From: Nocardioides sp. zg-1228
Lineage (GTDB): Bacteria > Actinomycetota > Actinomycetes > Propionibacteriales > Nocardioidaceae
DNA length: 64,000 nt
Direction: 5' to 3'
Assembly (NCBI RefSeq): GCF_017086465.1
Contig: NZ_CP070961.1
Coordinates: 3,720,001-3,784,000, forward strand
The notes under the pieces are model-generated. The model saw only the letters and a list, made by a program, of their open reading frames with translations, had not been told where the DNA came from and did not search any database. Positions 55,811-63,312 of the stretch are shown here, piece after piece. Each line of letters begins with the position of its first letter. The stretch's first letter is position 1. A program made the position numbers and the translations under genes.

Positions 55811-56941
55811 TCAGTGGTCGATGTGGCACGGGCCGGCGGCGGCGTTGATGCAGGTCTGCACCTTGATGTCGCCCGTCTCGCCGGGCACCGCGGTGGTGAT
55901 CGCGCCGTTGCGCAGGTCGCGGACGCTGCCCTCGCGCAGCGGGATCACGCAGCCCATGCAGATGCCCATCCGGCACCCGCTCGGCATCAGCATCCCGGCG
56001 TCCTCGGCGGCGTCGAGGATGGGCGTGGCACCGTCGACGTCGACGGTCGTGCCGGAGGTGAAGGTGACCGTGCCGCCCTCGCCGGGCTCGACGCGGGCGG
56101 TGCGGAACTGCTCGGTGGTCAGCGTCAGGCCGGCAGCCTCGTGGTGGGCGGCGAGGGCGTCGAGCAGGCCCGCCGGCCCGCAGGCGAGCGTCGTACGCTC
56201 GGCGAGGTCGGGCACCAGGGCGGCGAGGTCGGCGACGTCGAGGACGCCGTGCTCGTCGTCGTAGCGCGCGACGAGGCGGATGGCGCCGGCGGCGTGGAGC
56301 GCCTCGAGGTCGCGGATGAAGATCGAGTGGGGGTGGCTCGGCGCGACGTGGACCACGACGATGTCGTGGACCTCGCTGCGGGCCGGGCGGAGCACGCCCT
56401 CGTCGGTGCTCGGGAAGAGGTTGCGCAGCATGCCGATCACGGGCGTGATGCCCGAGCCGGCGGTGACCATGAGGAAGCGGCCGCCCTCGGGCGGGAGGAC
56501 GAACTCGCCGGCGGCCTGCTCGAGGTGCACCAGCGTGCCGGGGCGCGCCCGGTGCACGAGGTGGTTGCTCACCAGGCCGTCGGGGACGGCCTTGACGGTG
56601 ATCGAGATGCGGCCGTCGGCGCGCGGGCCGTGGGTGAGGGAGTAGGCGCGCCACTGGCGTACCCCGTCGACGTCGATGCCGATGCGGAGGTACTGGCCCG
56701 GGACGTGCCCGGCCCAGTCGGCGCCCGGGCGGATCACGATGGTGGCGGCGTCGGCGGTCTCGGGGTGGATCGACTCGATGCGCCCGCGCAGGTCGGCACC
56801 CGAGCGCAGGGGCGCGAAGAGGTCCATGAAGTCGGACGGCAGGTAGGGGGTGGTGGCCGCCTCGGCGACGCGGACGAGCTGGTCGGCCAGTCGACGGCTC
56901 CGGGCGCCGCCGCGTGCGGGCGGTTCGAGAGTCGTGGTCAT
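55811..56941 (-). CDS. Ferredoxin reductase (FAD/NAD(P)H + [2Fe-2S]) partner of the desaturase
   Basis: A 376-residue electron-transfer protein in the order FAD domain, NAD(P)H domain, plant-type ferredoxin. FAD-binding is seen in GQYLRIGIDVDGVRQWRAYSLTHGP (R-x-Y-S/T), the pyrophosphate region in LMVTAGSGITPVIGMLRNL, NAD(P) in TLACGPAGLLDALAAH, and the 2Fe-2S ligands in PSGCRMGICMGCVIPL with the last Cys in VQTCINAAAGPC. It reduces the adjacent DesA3-like desaturase (Rv3230c-like). It is first in the operon and divergent from the regulator; their 103-bp gap carries a 9-bp-arm palindrome. Confidence 0.93.
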   Translation of the reverse strand: MTTTLEPPARGGARSRRLADQLVRVAEAATTPYLPSDFMDLFAPLRSGADLRGRIESIHPETADAATIVIRPGADWAGHVPGQYLRIGIDVDGVRQWRAYSLTHGPRADGRISITVKAVPDGLVSNHLVHRARPGTLVHLEQAAGEFVLPPEGGRFLMVTAGSGITPVIGMLRNLFPSTDEGVLRPARSEVHDIVVVHVAPSHPHSIFIRDLEALHAAGAIRLVARYDDEHGVLDVADLAALVPDLAERTTLACGPAGLLDALAAHHEAAGLTLTTEQFRTARVEPGEGGTVTFTSGTTVDVDGATPILDAAEDAGMLMPSGCRMGICMGCVIPLREGSVRDLRNGAITTAVPGETGDIKVQTCINAAAGPCHIDH

Positions 56942-57005
56942 GACATCCAATGTGTCCGATCGCGGCCCCTGCTTCCTGCCCCTCGCACGTGAATCGGGGC
57001 TATGC

Positions 57006-57026
57006 TCTTGTTCGCTGCGAACAAGA
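57006..57026. promoter_or_regulatory. Perfect palindromic operator at the desaturase/regulator divergence
   Basis: Arms TCTTGTTCG (57006-57014) and CGAACAAGA (57018-57026) are perfect complements with a 3-nt spacer. It overlaps the end of a TATGCT -10 (57001-57006) for the regulator gene, 18 nt before its start codon, and lies 64 nt upstream of the oxidoreductase start on the other strand, so a bound protein could control both. Confidence 0.72.
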
Positions 57027-57044
57027 CTCGCCTCAGGAGGGCCA

Positions 57045-58226
57045 ATGGCGACCCGCCCCGTGCGTCCGGCCACACAAGTGCCCACCGTCGTGGGGCTCGA
57101 CCCCGAGGTGGCCGCGGCCCTGCGCTCGCGACTGGCCGAGGTCGCCGACCGTGCCGTGCTCACCATCGTCGACGAGGTGCCGAGCTATGCCGGGGCGTGG
57201 AGCGGGCGGATGGGCGAGGTGATCCGCAACGCCGTGCAGCTCGCCCTGGGCGGCTTCCTGACCCTCGCCACCCGCCAGGACGCCGAGGCACCCAAGGCCC
57301 CGGCGATCGAGGGCGCCTACCAGCTCGGGCGCGGCGAGGCGCGCAGCGGGCGCACCGTGGAGGCACTCCTGGCCGCCTACCGCATCGGCGCGCGCGCCTC
57401 GTGGCGCGACATGGCCGACGTCGCGGTGGAGGCGGGCGTCGACGCCGGCCAGCTCGCCAGCTTCGCCGAGCTCGTCTTCGCCTACATCGACGAGCTGTCC
57501 GCGGCCTCCGTCGCCGGGCACACCGACGAGCTCGAGAGCAGCGGGCGCGTCCGCCAGCGCAACCGCGAGCGGCTGGCGCGCGCGCTGCTCACCGGCGCGC
57601 CGGCCGACGCGGTCAACGCCGCCGCCGAGCGGGCCGACTGGGAGCCGCCCGGCGCGCTCACCGCGATCGTGCTGCCCGAGTCACAGGTCTCCCACACGTT
57701 GACCGCCCTCGACCCGCGCACGCTCCACCCCAACGACGACGTCCCGGGCCTGCGGGAGGGGTACGCCGCGCTGCTCGTGCCGACGACCGGCTCGGCCGCC
57801 TCCCGCCGCACGCTGCTCCACTCGCTCCGCGGCACCGACGCCGTCGTCGGCCCGGCCGTGCCCTGGCTCGACGCGGTCGCCTCGCACCGCCGGGCACTGC
57901 GTTGCACGGCACTCGGCGTCCACGGGCTCGTCGACTCCGACGACCACCTCGCGTCCCTGGTGCTGACCGCCGACCCGTCCGCGCGCGCCGACCTGCGCGC
58001 CCGCGTGCTCGCGCCACTCGCCGACCTGCGCCCGTCGACCGCCGAGAAGCTCACCGACACCCTGCGCAGCTGGCTGGTGCACCACGGGCGACGCGACGCG
58101 GTCGCCGAGGAGCTCTTCGTGCACCCCCAGACCGTGCGCTATCGCGTCGGCCAGCTCCGCGAGGTCTACGGCGACCGGCTCGAGGACCCGGCGTTCGTGC
58201 TCGAGGCGACGCTGGCGCTGGCCTGA
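57045..58226 (+). CDS. PucR/CdaR-type helix-turn-helix regulator
   Basis: A 393-residue cytoplasmic regulator. The N-terminal ~170 residues are helical (RsbRD/DUF-type sensor region: GEVIRNAVQLALGGFLTLATRQD, ARSGRTVEALLAAYRIGARASWRDMADVAVEAG). The C-terminal PucR HTH_30 domain is TLRSWLVHHGRRDAVAEELFVHPQTVRYRVGQLREVYGDRLEDP. Relatives control alkane, fatty-acid or purine genes. The ATG at 57045 has an AGGAGG 4-9 nt ahead, and a TATGCT -10 plus a palindrome lie just upstream. It is divergent from the oxidoreductase/desaturase operon and is its likely regulator. Confidence 0.87.
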   Translation: MATRPVRPATQVPTVVGLDPEVAAALRSRLAEVADRAVLTIVDEVPSYAGAWSGRMGEVIRNAVQLALGGFLTLATRQDAEAPKAPAIEGAYQLGRGEARSGRTVEALLAAYRIGARASWRDMADVAVEAGVDAGQLASFAELVFAYIDELSAASVAGHTDELESSGRVRQRNRERLARALLTGAPADAVNAAAERADWEPPGALTAIVLPESQVSHTLTALDPRTLHPNDDVPGLREGYAALLVPTTGSAASRRTLLHSLRGTDAVVGPAVPWLDAVASHRRALRCTALGVHGLVDSDDHLASLVLTADPSARADLRARVLAPLADLRPSTAEKLTDTLRSWLVHHGRRDAVAEELFVHPQTVRYRVGQLREVYGDRLEDPAFVLEATLALA

Positions 58227-58255
58227 GGGCACCGACCTCGCGAAGACCGTGATCC

Positions 58256-58292
58256 TGGTGGATCCGAGCCGCCCGGTGGCTCGGATCCACCA
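58256..58292. terminator. Bidirectional terminator hairpin
   Basis: Arms 58257-58270 (GGTGGATCCGAGCC) and 58278-58291 are exact complements, extended by one more T-A pair, with a 7-nt loop. It lies between the converging regulator gene and amidohydrolase gene. Confidence 0.85.
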
Positions 58293-58317
58293 CGACGTGC
58301 CGGGAGACCCCGCCGCG

Positions 58318-59817
58318 TCAGGGGCGCGCGTACGCCGGCTCGCCGGCGACCCAGGTCGCGACGACGTGGTCGCCGAAGGCCCGCAGCCGGCGGGCGTGCT
58401 CGCGGTCGGAGACCCCCTCGAGCGGGTCGGCGTCGAGCAGCACGAGGTCGCCCGGGTGACCGACGGCGACCGTGCCCCAGCCGTCGGTGGACGCGGCCAG
58501 CGCCTCGCGGGCGGTGATCGACTGCTCGGGGTGCCACGGCTCGCGGTCGTCGCCGGAGCGGTGCACGGCGCTGGCGATCGCCAGCCACGGGTCGAGGGGG
58601 GAGACCGGGGCGTCGGAGCCCAGCACCACCTCGACGCCGTCGTCGAGCATCCAGCGCAGCGGGAAGCACCGCTCGGACCGCCCGGGCCACAGCCGGTCGG
58701 TCACGTCGCGGTCGTCGAGCAGGTGGGCGGGCTGCACGCTCGCGCGCACGCCGAGGCGCGCCATCCGGCGTACGTCGTCGCGGGTGGTGAGCTGCACGTG
58801 CTCGACGCTCCCGCGGGCACCGGTCTCCTCGAACGCCGCCAGCGCCTCGGTCACCGCGCGGTCGCCGATGGCGTGCACGGCCACCTCGAGGCCGCCCGCG
58901 GCGGCTCGGGCCAGCAGCGCGCGCAGCTCCTCGGGCGACTGATTGGGCTGGCCCTCCTCGAAGCCCGCGACCGCCTTCTCCGCGTAGGGCTCGCAGCACC
59001 AGGCGGTGCGGGTGTTGAGCGAGCCGTCGCTGATGATCTTGAGCGGACCCATCGTCAGCCGGGGGTCGCGGTCGAGCGGGTCACCGGAGCGCAGGCCGCG
59101 GGAGAGCACGTCGTCGAGGCCATCGGCGTAGCAGGCGTGGCGGATCCGCAGCAGGTCGGCGCCCCCGGCCCACCGGGCCACCCAGTCGCCCACCCCGCCG
59201 CTGAACTCCAGGTCCACCAGCCCCACCACCCCCATCGCGGCCGCGGCCTCCATCGAGCGCCGGTAGGCCTCGGGCCCGGTGCCGTCCTGGCCCAGCACCG
59301 AGGCCAGCCGGCCGTAGGCCATGAACCACTCGGCCTCGCTCACCACGCTGTCGCGGATCGGCAGGGCGAGGGCGTGGAGCGCGATGGTGTTGAGCCAGCC
59401 GTGGTGGCCGTCGCCGGCGATGAGGACGATGGGCTGGTCGGTGCCGATCGCGTCGAGGTCGGACACGGTGGGGTTGTCGGGCCAGGCCGTCGGCCGGTGC
59501 CCCCACCCGATGACCGGCAGGTCCGGCCACTGCTCCAGGCGCTCGCGCACGAGCGCCACGGCGTCCTCGGACGAGCGCGCCGGCGCGAGGTCGAGCCGCG
59601 CCGAGGCGAGCGTCCACTGGCCGAGGTGGACGTGCTGGTCCCAGAGGCCGGGCATCAGCCAGCGCCCGCCCGCGTCGTAGGTCGGCCCGTACGTCGACTC
59701 GTCGCCGGTCGGCAGCGCGCGGCCGACCTCGACCACCCGGCCGCCGTCGAGGCGTACGTCGACCGGCCCGGGCGCGGTCTCGGTGAGGGCGACCAGGCGG
59801 GTGTCGCGGATCAGCAT
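58318..59817 (-). CDS. YtcJ-type metal-dependent amidohydrolase (Amidohydrolase_3)
   Basis: A 499-residue hydrolase of the YtcJ/amidohydrolase-3 group. N-terminal metal motif LMPGLWDQHVHLGQWTLASARLDL, middle KIISDGSLNTRTAWCCEPY, EVAVHAIGDRAV (metal His), EHVQLTT, and the late VVLGSDAPVSPLDPWLAIASAV (Asp). The start codon lies 6 nt behind a TACGGT -10 on the minus strand (59823-59828 region), so a leaderless transcript is likely. Natural substrates are unknown; it cleaves C-N or related bonds by family. Monocistronic. Confidence 0.88.
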   Translation of the reverse strand: MLIRDTRLVALTETAPGPVDVRLDGGRVVEVGRALPTGDESTYGPTYDAGGRWLMPGLWDQHVHLGQWTLASARLDLAPARSSEDAVALVRERLEQWPDLPVIGWGHRPTAWPDNPTVSDLDAIGTDQPIVLIAGDGHHGWLNTIALHALALPIRDSVVSEAEWFMAYGRLASVLGQDGTGPEAYRRSMEAAAAMGVVGLVDLEFSGGVGDWVARWAGGADLLRIRHACYADGLDDVLSRGLRSGDPLDRDPRLTMGPLKIISDGSLNTRTAWCCEPYAEKAVAGFEEGQPNQSPEELRALLARAAAGGLEVAVHAIGDRAVTEALAAFEETGARGSVEHVQLTTRDDVRRMARLGVRASVQPAHLLDDRDVTDRLWPGRSERCFPLRWMLDDGVEVVLGSDAPVSPLDPWLAIASAVHRSGDDREPWHPEQSITAREALAASTDGWGTVAVGHPGDLVLLDADPLEGVSDREHARRLRAFGDHVVATWVAGEPAYARP

Positions 59818-59879
59818 GGCGCCACCGTAGGAGGTGCGTCGGAGCGCGCGACACCCGCCCGGCTGACATGATGACCGGC

Positions 59880-60533
59880 GTGGAGTGGCGGGGGCTCATG
59901 GCGTTGGTCGCGCTCCTGGCGCTCGGCGTCGGGGGCGGCTACGTGGCGTCCGCGCAGGCCCGCGACGACTCCATCGGCACGGGCGTCGCCTCACCGGTGC
60001 CGGCCCGGGCGCCGGACATGCCGGTCGAGGCCCCGCGCCCCTTCGCCGACGACCCCGACGACCCCCGGCTGGAGCCGGGCATCGAGATGCGGCCGGCCAC
60101 GCTCGGCACCGGCAAGTTCGAGATCACCTTCCCGGCGCCGGTCGGCTGGACCACCAACGCCAACGCGAGCAACGAGTGGAAGTGGAAGAAGCCCGGCACG
60201 TCCAACAACACCTACGTGATGCGCATCGAGCAGATCGACAGCCAGGACATCACCATCGAGGCCGCCATCAACATCCGCGAGGTGCGGCTGCGCGCCGAGC
60301 AGGACGACGTGGTGATCCTCGACCGTGGCGCGGACACGCTGGAATACACCTATCGCAGCAACGAGGGCAACGCCCGCTACAGCTTCATGCGCTGGCTCGA
60401 CCTCGACGCCAGCGGCCAGGCCGACGTGGAGATCGTCGTCCACGGACGTGAGCGCGACATCCCGGGCGCCCGGGACCTGATCCGCCGGGTGGGCGACGGG
60501 ATGCGGGGCGCCGGCGGCGGGCCTGTCGGCTGA
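59880..60533 (+). CDS. Membrane-anchored protein with PsbP/Mog1-like ectodomain, paralogue A
   Basis: A 217-residue protein: short cytoplasmic N-terminus (VEWRG), one N-terminal hydrophobic helix (LMALVALLALGVGGGYVASA), a Pro-rich linker, then a soluble domain from about residue 75 (GKFEITFPAPVGWTTNANASNEWKWKKPGT, YVMRIEQIDSQDITIEAAINIREVRLRAEQDDVVI) ending PGARDLIRRVGDGM. GTG at 59880 is chosen over ATG at 59868 because it aligns with the start of its neighbour. The domain recurs in the next gene and in the kinase ectodomain. Confidence 0.78.
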   Translation: MEWRGLMALVALLALGVGGGYVASAQARDDSIGTGVASPVPARAPDMPVEAPRPFADDPDDPRLEPGIEMRPATLGTGKFEITFPAPVGWTTNANASNEWKWKKPGTSNNTYVMRIEQIDSQDITIEAAINIREVRLRAEQDDVVILDRGADTLEYTYRSNEGNARYSFMRWLDLDASGQADVEIVVHGRERDIPGARDLIRRVGDGMRGAGGGPVG

Positions 60534-60547
60534 GCGGTCCCGGCCAC

Positions 60548-60553
60548 TAGGTT
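60548..60553 (+). promoter_or_regulatory. -10 element TAGGTT (leaderless)
   Basis: TAGGTT ends 6 nt before the GTG at 60560, with no ribosome binding site, giving the second paralogue its own promoter. Confidence 0.5.
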
Positions 60554-60559
60554 GGGCCC

Positions 60560-61189
60560 GTGAGCTGGCGGGGGACGGCGGTCCTGGTGGTGGTGCTCGC
60601 CGGCGGAGCGGCGGCCGGCTTCGGCGCGTCGTGGGCGCTCGGCGAGAACCCGCCCGGCGGGGGCACCGCGTCACCCGTCGCCGCCTCGCCGAGCCTGCCG
60701 GTCGACCCCGTCCCCGAGCTGCTGCCCGACCCGGACATGCCGCCGCTGGCGCCGGGCATCGCGCTGGTGCGGCAGTCGGTGGGCACGGGCAGCTTCCGGA
60801 TGACCCTGCCCGTGCCGAAGGGGTGGTCGTTCTTCGAGAACTCGCTCAACGAGTGGCAGTGGCGACCGTCCGGCCAGCCCGACTTCGGCTACGTCCTGAG
60901 GGTCGAGCAGGTGCTGAGCAACCGCCGATCGATCGAGTGGACGCTCGACCGGCGGCTCGCCGAGCTCCGCGAGGACGAGAGCAACGTCGAGGTGATCGCG
61001 CAGACCCGGGACAGCCTGCACTTCAGCTTCGTCGCCGCCAACCACCTGCGCCACGGCCACCTGCGGTGGCTCGACCTCACCGGCTCCGACAACGCCCAGG
61101 TGGAGATCGCGGTCACCGGCCGCAAAGTCGACGACCCCGGGATGGCCGACCTGATCGCGCGGGTCGGGTCGGGCGTCCGTCTCGGCTGA
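60560..61189 (+). CDS. Membrane-anchored protein with PsbP/Mog1-like ectodomain, paralogue B
   Basis: A 209-residue paralogue of the preceding protein. N-terminal VSWRGTAVLVVVLAGGAAAGFGASWAL anchors it, followed by a Pro-rich linker and the domain GSFRMTLPVPKGWSFFENSLNEWQWRPSGQPDFGYVLRVEQVLSNRRSIEWTLDRRLAEL, with shared motifs (T-x-P-x-P-x-G-W, N-E-W-x-W, Y-V-x-R-x-E-Q). No function known. It converges with the kinase gene, whose own ectodomain is similar. Together the three genes look like a small signalling set at the envelope. Confidence 0.78.
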   Translation: MSWRGTAVLVVVLAGGAAAGFGASWALGENPPGGGTASPVAASPSLPVDPVPELLPDPDMPPLAPGIALVRQSVGTGSFRMTLPVPKGWSFFENSLNEWQWRPSGQPDFGYVLRVEQVLSNRRSIEWTLDRRLAELREDESNVEVIAQTRDSLHFSFVAANHLRHGHLRWLDLTGSDNAQVEIAVTGRKVDDPGMADLIARVGSGVRLG

Positions 61190-61198
61190 GCCGCCCGC

Positions 61199-62713
61199 TC
61201 AGACCCCGAAGGCCTGGACCGAGTCGAGCACCCGCCGGGCGACGCGCTGGTCGTTGCTGCGGATCTGCACCCAGAGGAGCTGGTTCTGGTTGACCCGGAT
61301 GACCCGCTCGACCATGAAGTCGACGCCCGGGCACCCGCTGAAGAACACCGTCATGGTCTCGTCGTCCTTCTCGTCGAAGTAGGGACCGCGCTCGACCGGG
61401 CACTCCGCGTGGCCCGGCACCCGCGAGGGCAGCTTCTCGCCGGGCAGGATCGCGACGAACACGCCCTCGCCCGGGTCGTCGGCGGAGTTCCACCCCGCCC
61501 GGGTGCCGGACGCGACCGACGGCTGCTCGGCGCGTCCGTCGACGGGTGTCCACTGCTCGGGGTCGACCTGGGCGGTCCAGGCCTTCGGGACGGTGAGGGC
61601 GATCGTCCCGGTGACGTCCTCGATGGTGCGCTCCGAGGTGGTCTCGCGCTCCAGCGTCCACCCGGCGCCGGTGCCGGCGACCAGCGCCAGCGCGGCTGCC
61701 GCCACCCAGGGCCACCGGCGGCGCGGGCGCGGCGGCGCGGAGCCGACGTCGGAGTCGGAGTCGGAGTTGGAGTCGGAGTCGGTGTGGGCGTCGGAGTGGG
61801 GGTCGGTCGACGCCCCGACCTGCCCCGTGAGGCGCGAGGCCCAGGTCAGCTCGGCGTCGGCGGGGATCCACGGCGTGGGCGTCTCGTCGAGGTCGCCGGC
61901 CTCCTCGCCGAGTGCCTGCGCCAGTGCCGCGGTGAACGACGCGACGTCGGGGAAGCGGTCGTCGCGGTCCTTGGCCAGGCCGCGGAGCACGACCGCGTCC
62001 GCCGCCGGGTTGTCGATCCCCAGCGGCTCGGGCGGAGTCGGGTTCTCCGCGGCCGCCAGGCTCGCGTGGGCGTAGGGCCGGCGACCGGCCAGGAGGTGGT
62101 AGGTCAGGGCGGCGAGGGAGAACTGGTCGGCGCGCGCGTCGAGCCCCTCGCCGAGCGCCTGCTCCGGCGCGACGTAGGAGGGGGTGCCGCCGGCCATCGT
62201 GAGCCGCGAGGACATGTCCATCGCCTTGCCGAGACCGAGGTCGCCGAGCATCGCCACGATGTGCGGGGAGCGGCCGCTGTCGACCGTGCGGAAGAGGACG
62301 TTGCCGGGCTTGACGTCGCGGTGCAGCACGCCCCGGTCGTGCAGCGCGGTGAGCCCGCGCCCGATCTGGGTGATCACCGAGAGCGCCTGTGCGCGCGACA
62401 GCGGCGCGAGGTCGAGGCGGTCGTCGAGGGTGCCCTGGTCGGCGTACGCCATCACCAGGTAGGGGCGGCCGTCGTCGAGCTCGCCGGCGTCGTAGACGGA
62501 CACGACGTGGGGCGACTCGACCTTGCGGAGGAAGCGGCCCTCCTCGAGGAAGCGCTGGCGGATGTGGTGGTCGCCGGTCCAGTTGTCCGCGAGGACCTTG
62601 ATCGCCACCGCCGAGTCGAGGTGCTCGTCGTAGGCCAGCCAGACCGTCGCGAACGCTCCCGCCCCGATGCGGCGGCGCACCGGGTAGCGACCGAGACGAG
62701 TGGGAGCGGACAC
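61199..62713 (-). CDS. Transmembrane Ser/Thr protein kinase with PsbP-like ectodomain
   Basis: A 504-residue Hanks-type kinase. Gly loop RRIGAGAFATVWLAYD, Lys39 in VAIKVLAD, catalytic HRDVKPGNVLF (Asp133), DLG (Asp158; DLG in place of DFG), activation segment SSRLTMAGGTPSYVAPEQ. A juxtamembrane SDSDSNSDSDSD tract (6-bp microsatellite near 61753-61800) precedes the membrane helix WPWVAAAALALVAGTGAGW (about residues 333-352). The ~150-residue ectodomain (GTIALTVPKAWTAQVDPEQW) resembles the two neighbouring anchored proteins and is not PASTA. The GTG has a GATAAT -10 6 nt upstream, shared with the divergent sigma-factor promoter. Confidence 0.9.
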   Translation of the reverse strand: MSAPTRLGRYPVRRRIGAGAFATVWLAYDEHLDSAVAIKVLADNWTGDHHIRQRFLEEGRFLRKVESPHVVSVYDAGELDDGRPYLVMAYADQGTLDDRLDLAPLSRAQALSVITQIGRGLTALHDRGVLHRDVKPGNVLFRTVDSGRSPHIVAMLGDLGLGKAMDMSSRLTMAGGTPSYVAPEQALGEGLDARADQFSLAALTYHLLAGRRPYAHASLAAAENPTPPEPLGIDNPAADAVVLRGLAKDRDDRFPDVASFTAALAQALGEEAGDLDETPTPWIPADAELTWASRLTGQVGASTDPHSDAHTDSDSNSDSDSDVGSAPPRPRRRWPWVAAAALALVAGTGAGWTLERETTSERTIEDVTGTIALTVPKAWTAQVDPEQWTPVDGRAEQPSVASGTRAGWNSADDPGEGVFVAILPGEKLPSRVPGHAECPVERGPYFDEKDDETMTVFFSGCPGVDFMVERVIRVNQNQLLWVQIRSNDQRVARRVLDSVQAFGV

Positions 62714-62719
62714 CCGGGC

Positions 62720-62727
62720 ATTATCGT
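62720..62727. promoter_or_regulatory. Overlapping divergent -10 elements (kinase / ECF sigma)
   Basis: The 20-bp gap between the two GTG starts holds GATAAT on the minus strand (62720-62725, 6 nt from the kinase start) and TATCGT on the plus strand (62722-62727, 6 nt from the sigma start). Both transcripts would be leaderless and share the same few base pairs, so polymerase can serve only one at a time. Confidence 0.65.
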
Positions 62728-62733
62728 GCAGGC

Positions 62734-63312
62734 GTGAGCTATTCCGGGGACCACGGCGACGCGTTGACGCCGGACGACATCGACGAGCTGGCTCGTCGCG
62801 CCCGCGACGGCGACCGCGACGGGCTCGAGCAGCTGCTCGCCGCCGTGCGCCCGCGGGTGCTCAACATCTGCCGCGGGGTGCTCCCCTACTCCGGCGACGC
62901 CGAGGACGCGTGCCAGGAGGCGATGCTCAACGTCGCCACCAAGATCGGCTCGTGGGGCGAGCGCGGGCGGTTCACCACCTGGCTGCACATTGTGTCGGTC
63001 AACAGCGCGCGCACGACCTACCGACGGCTCAAGAACCTCGCCACCCCGACCGACTTCGAGGACGGCGCCCACGACCGTCCCGACCCGCGGACGACCAGCG
63101 TGATCGCCGGCACCCGCCTCGACCTGCTCGAGGCGATGGAGACCATCGAGAAGGACCACCCGCAGTTCGTCGAGCCGCTGCTGCTGCGCGACGTCTACGG
63201 CCTGCCCTACGACGAGATCGCCGCGCTGGTGGACGCCCCGCTGGGCACGGTGAAGGCGCAGATCCACCACGGCCGCAAGCTCGCCCGCCCCCTGCTCCGG
63301 GGCGAGAGATGA
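62734..63312 (+). CDS. ECF-type RNA polymerase sigma factor
   Basis: A 192-residue sigma factor. Region 2 is RARDGDRDGLEQLLAAVRPRVLNICRGVLPYSGDAEDACQEAMLNVATKIGSWGERGRFTTWLHIVSVNSARTTYRR; region 4 is DHPQFVEPLLLRDVYGLPYDEIAALVDAPLGTVKAQIHHGRKLARPLL. No anti-sigma gene with a zinc motif is adjacent; the next gene, overlapping by ATGA, is an M1 metallopeptidase lipoprotein. It is divergent from a Ser/Thr kinase, which may control it by phosphorylation. Confidence 0.93.
   Translation: MSYSGDHGDALTPDDIDELARRARDGDRDGLEQLLAAVRPRVLNICRGVLPYSGDAEDACQEAMLNVATKIGSWGERGRFTTWLHIVSVNSARTTYRRLKNLATPTDFEDGAHDRPDPRTTSVIAGTRLDLLEAMETIEKDHPQFVEPLLLRDVYGLPYDEIAALVDAPLGTVKAQIHHGRKLARPLLRGER

Noticed and set aside
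58256-58292. Third hut-type operator (contains GGATCCGAG)
   Set aside because: The likeness to the hut 16-mer is limited to the GGATCC core; it is a symmetrical hairpin between convergent genes, best read as terminator.
61740-61810. Phase-variable microsatellite switch in the kinase gene
   Set aside because: Units are 6 bp, so length changes keep the frame (SD repeats) and would not switch the gene off.
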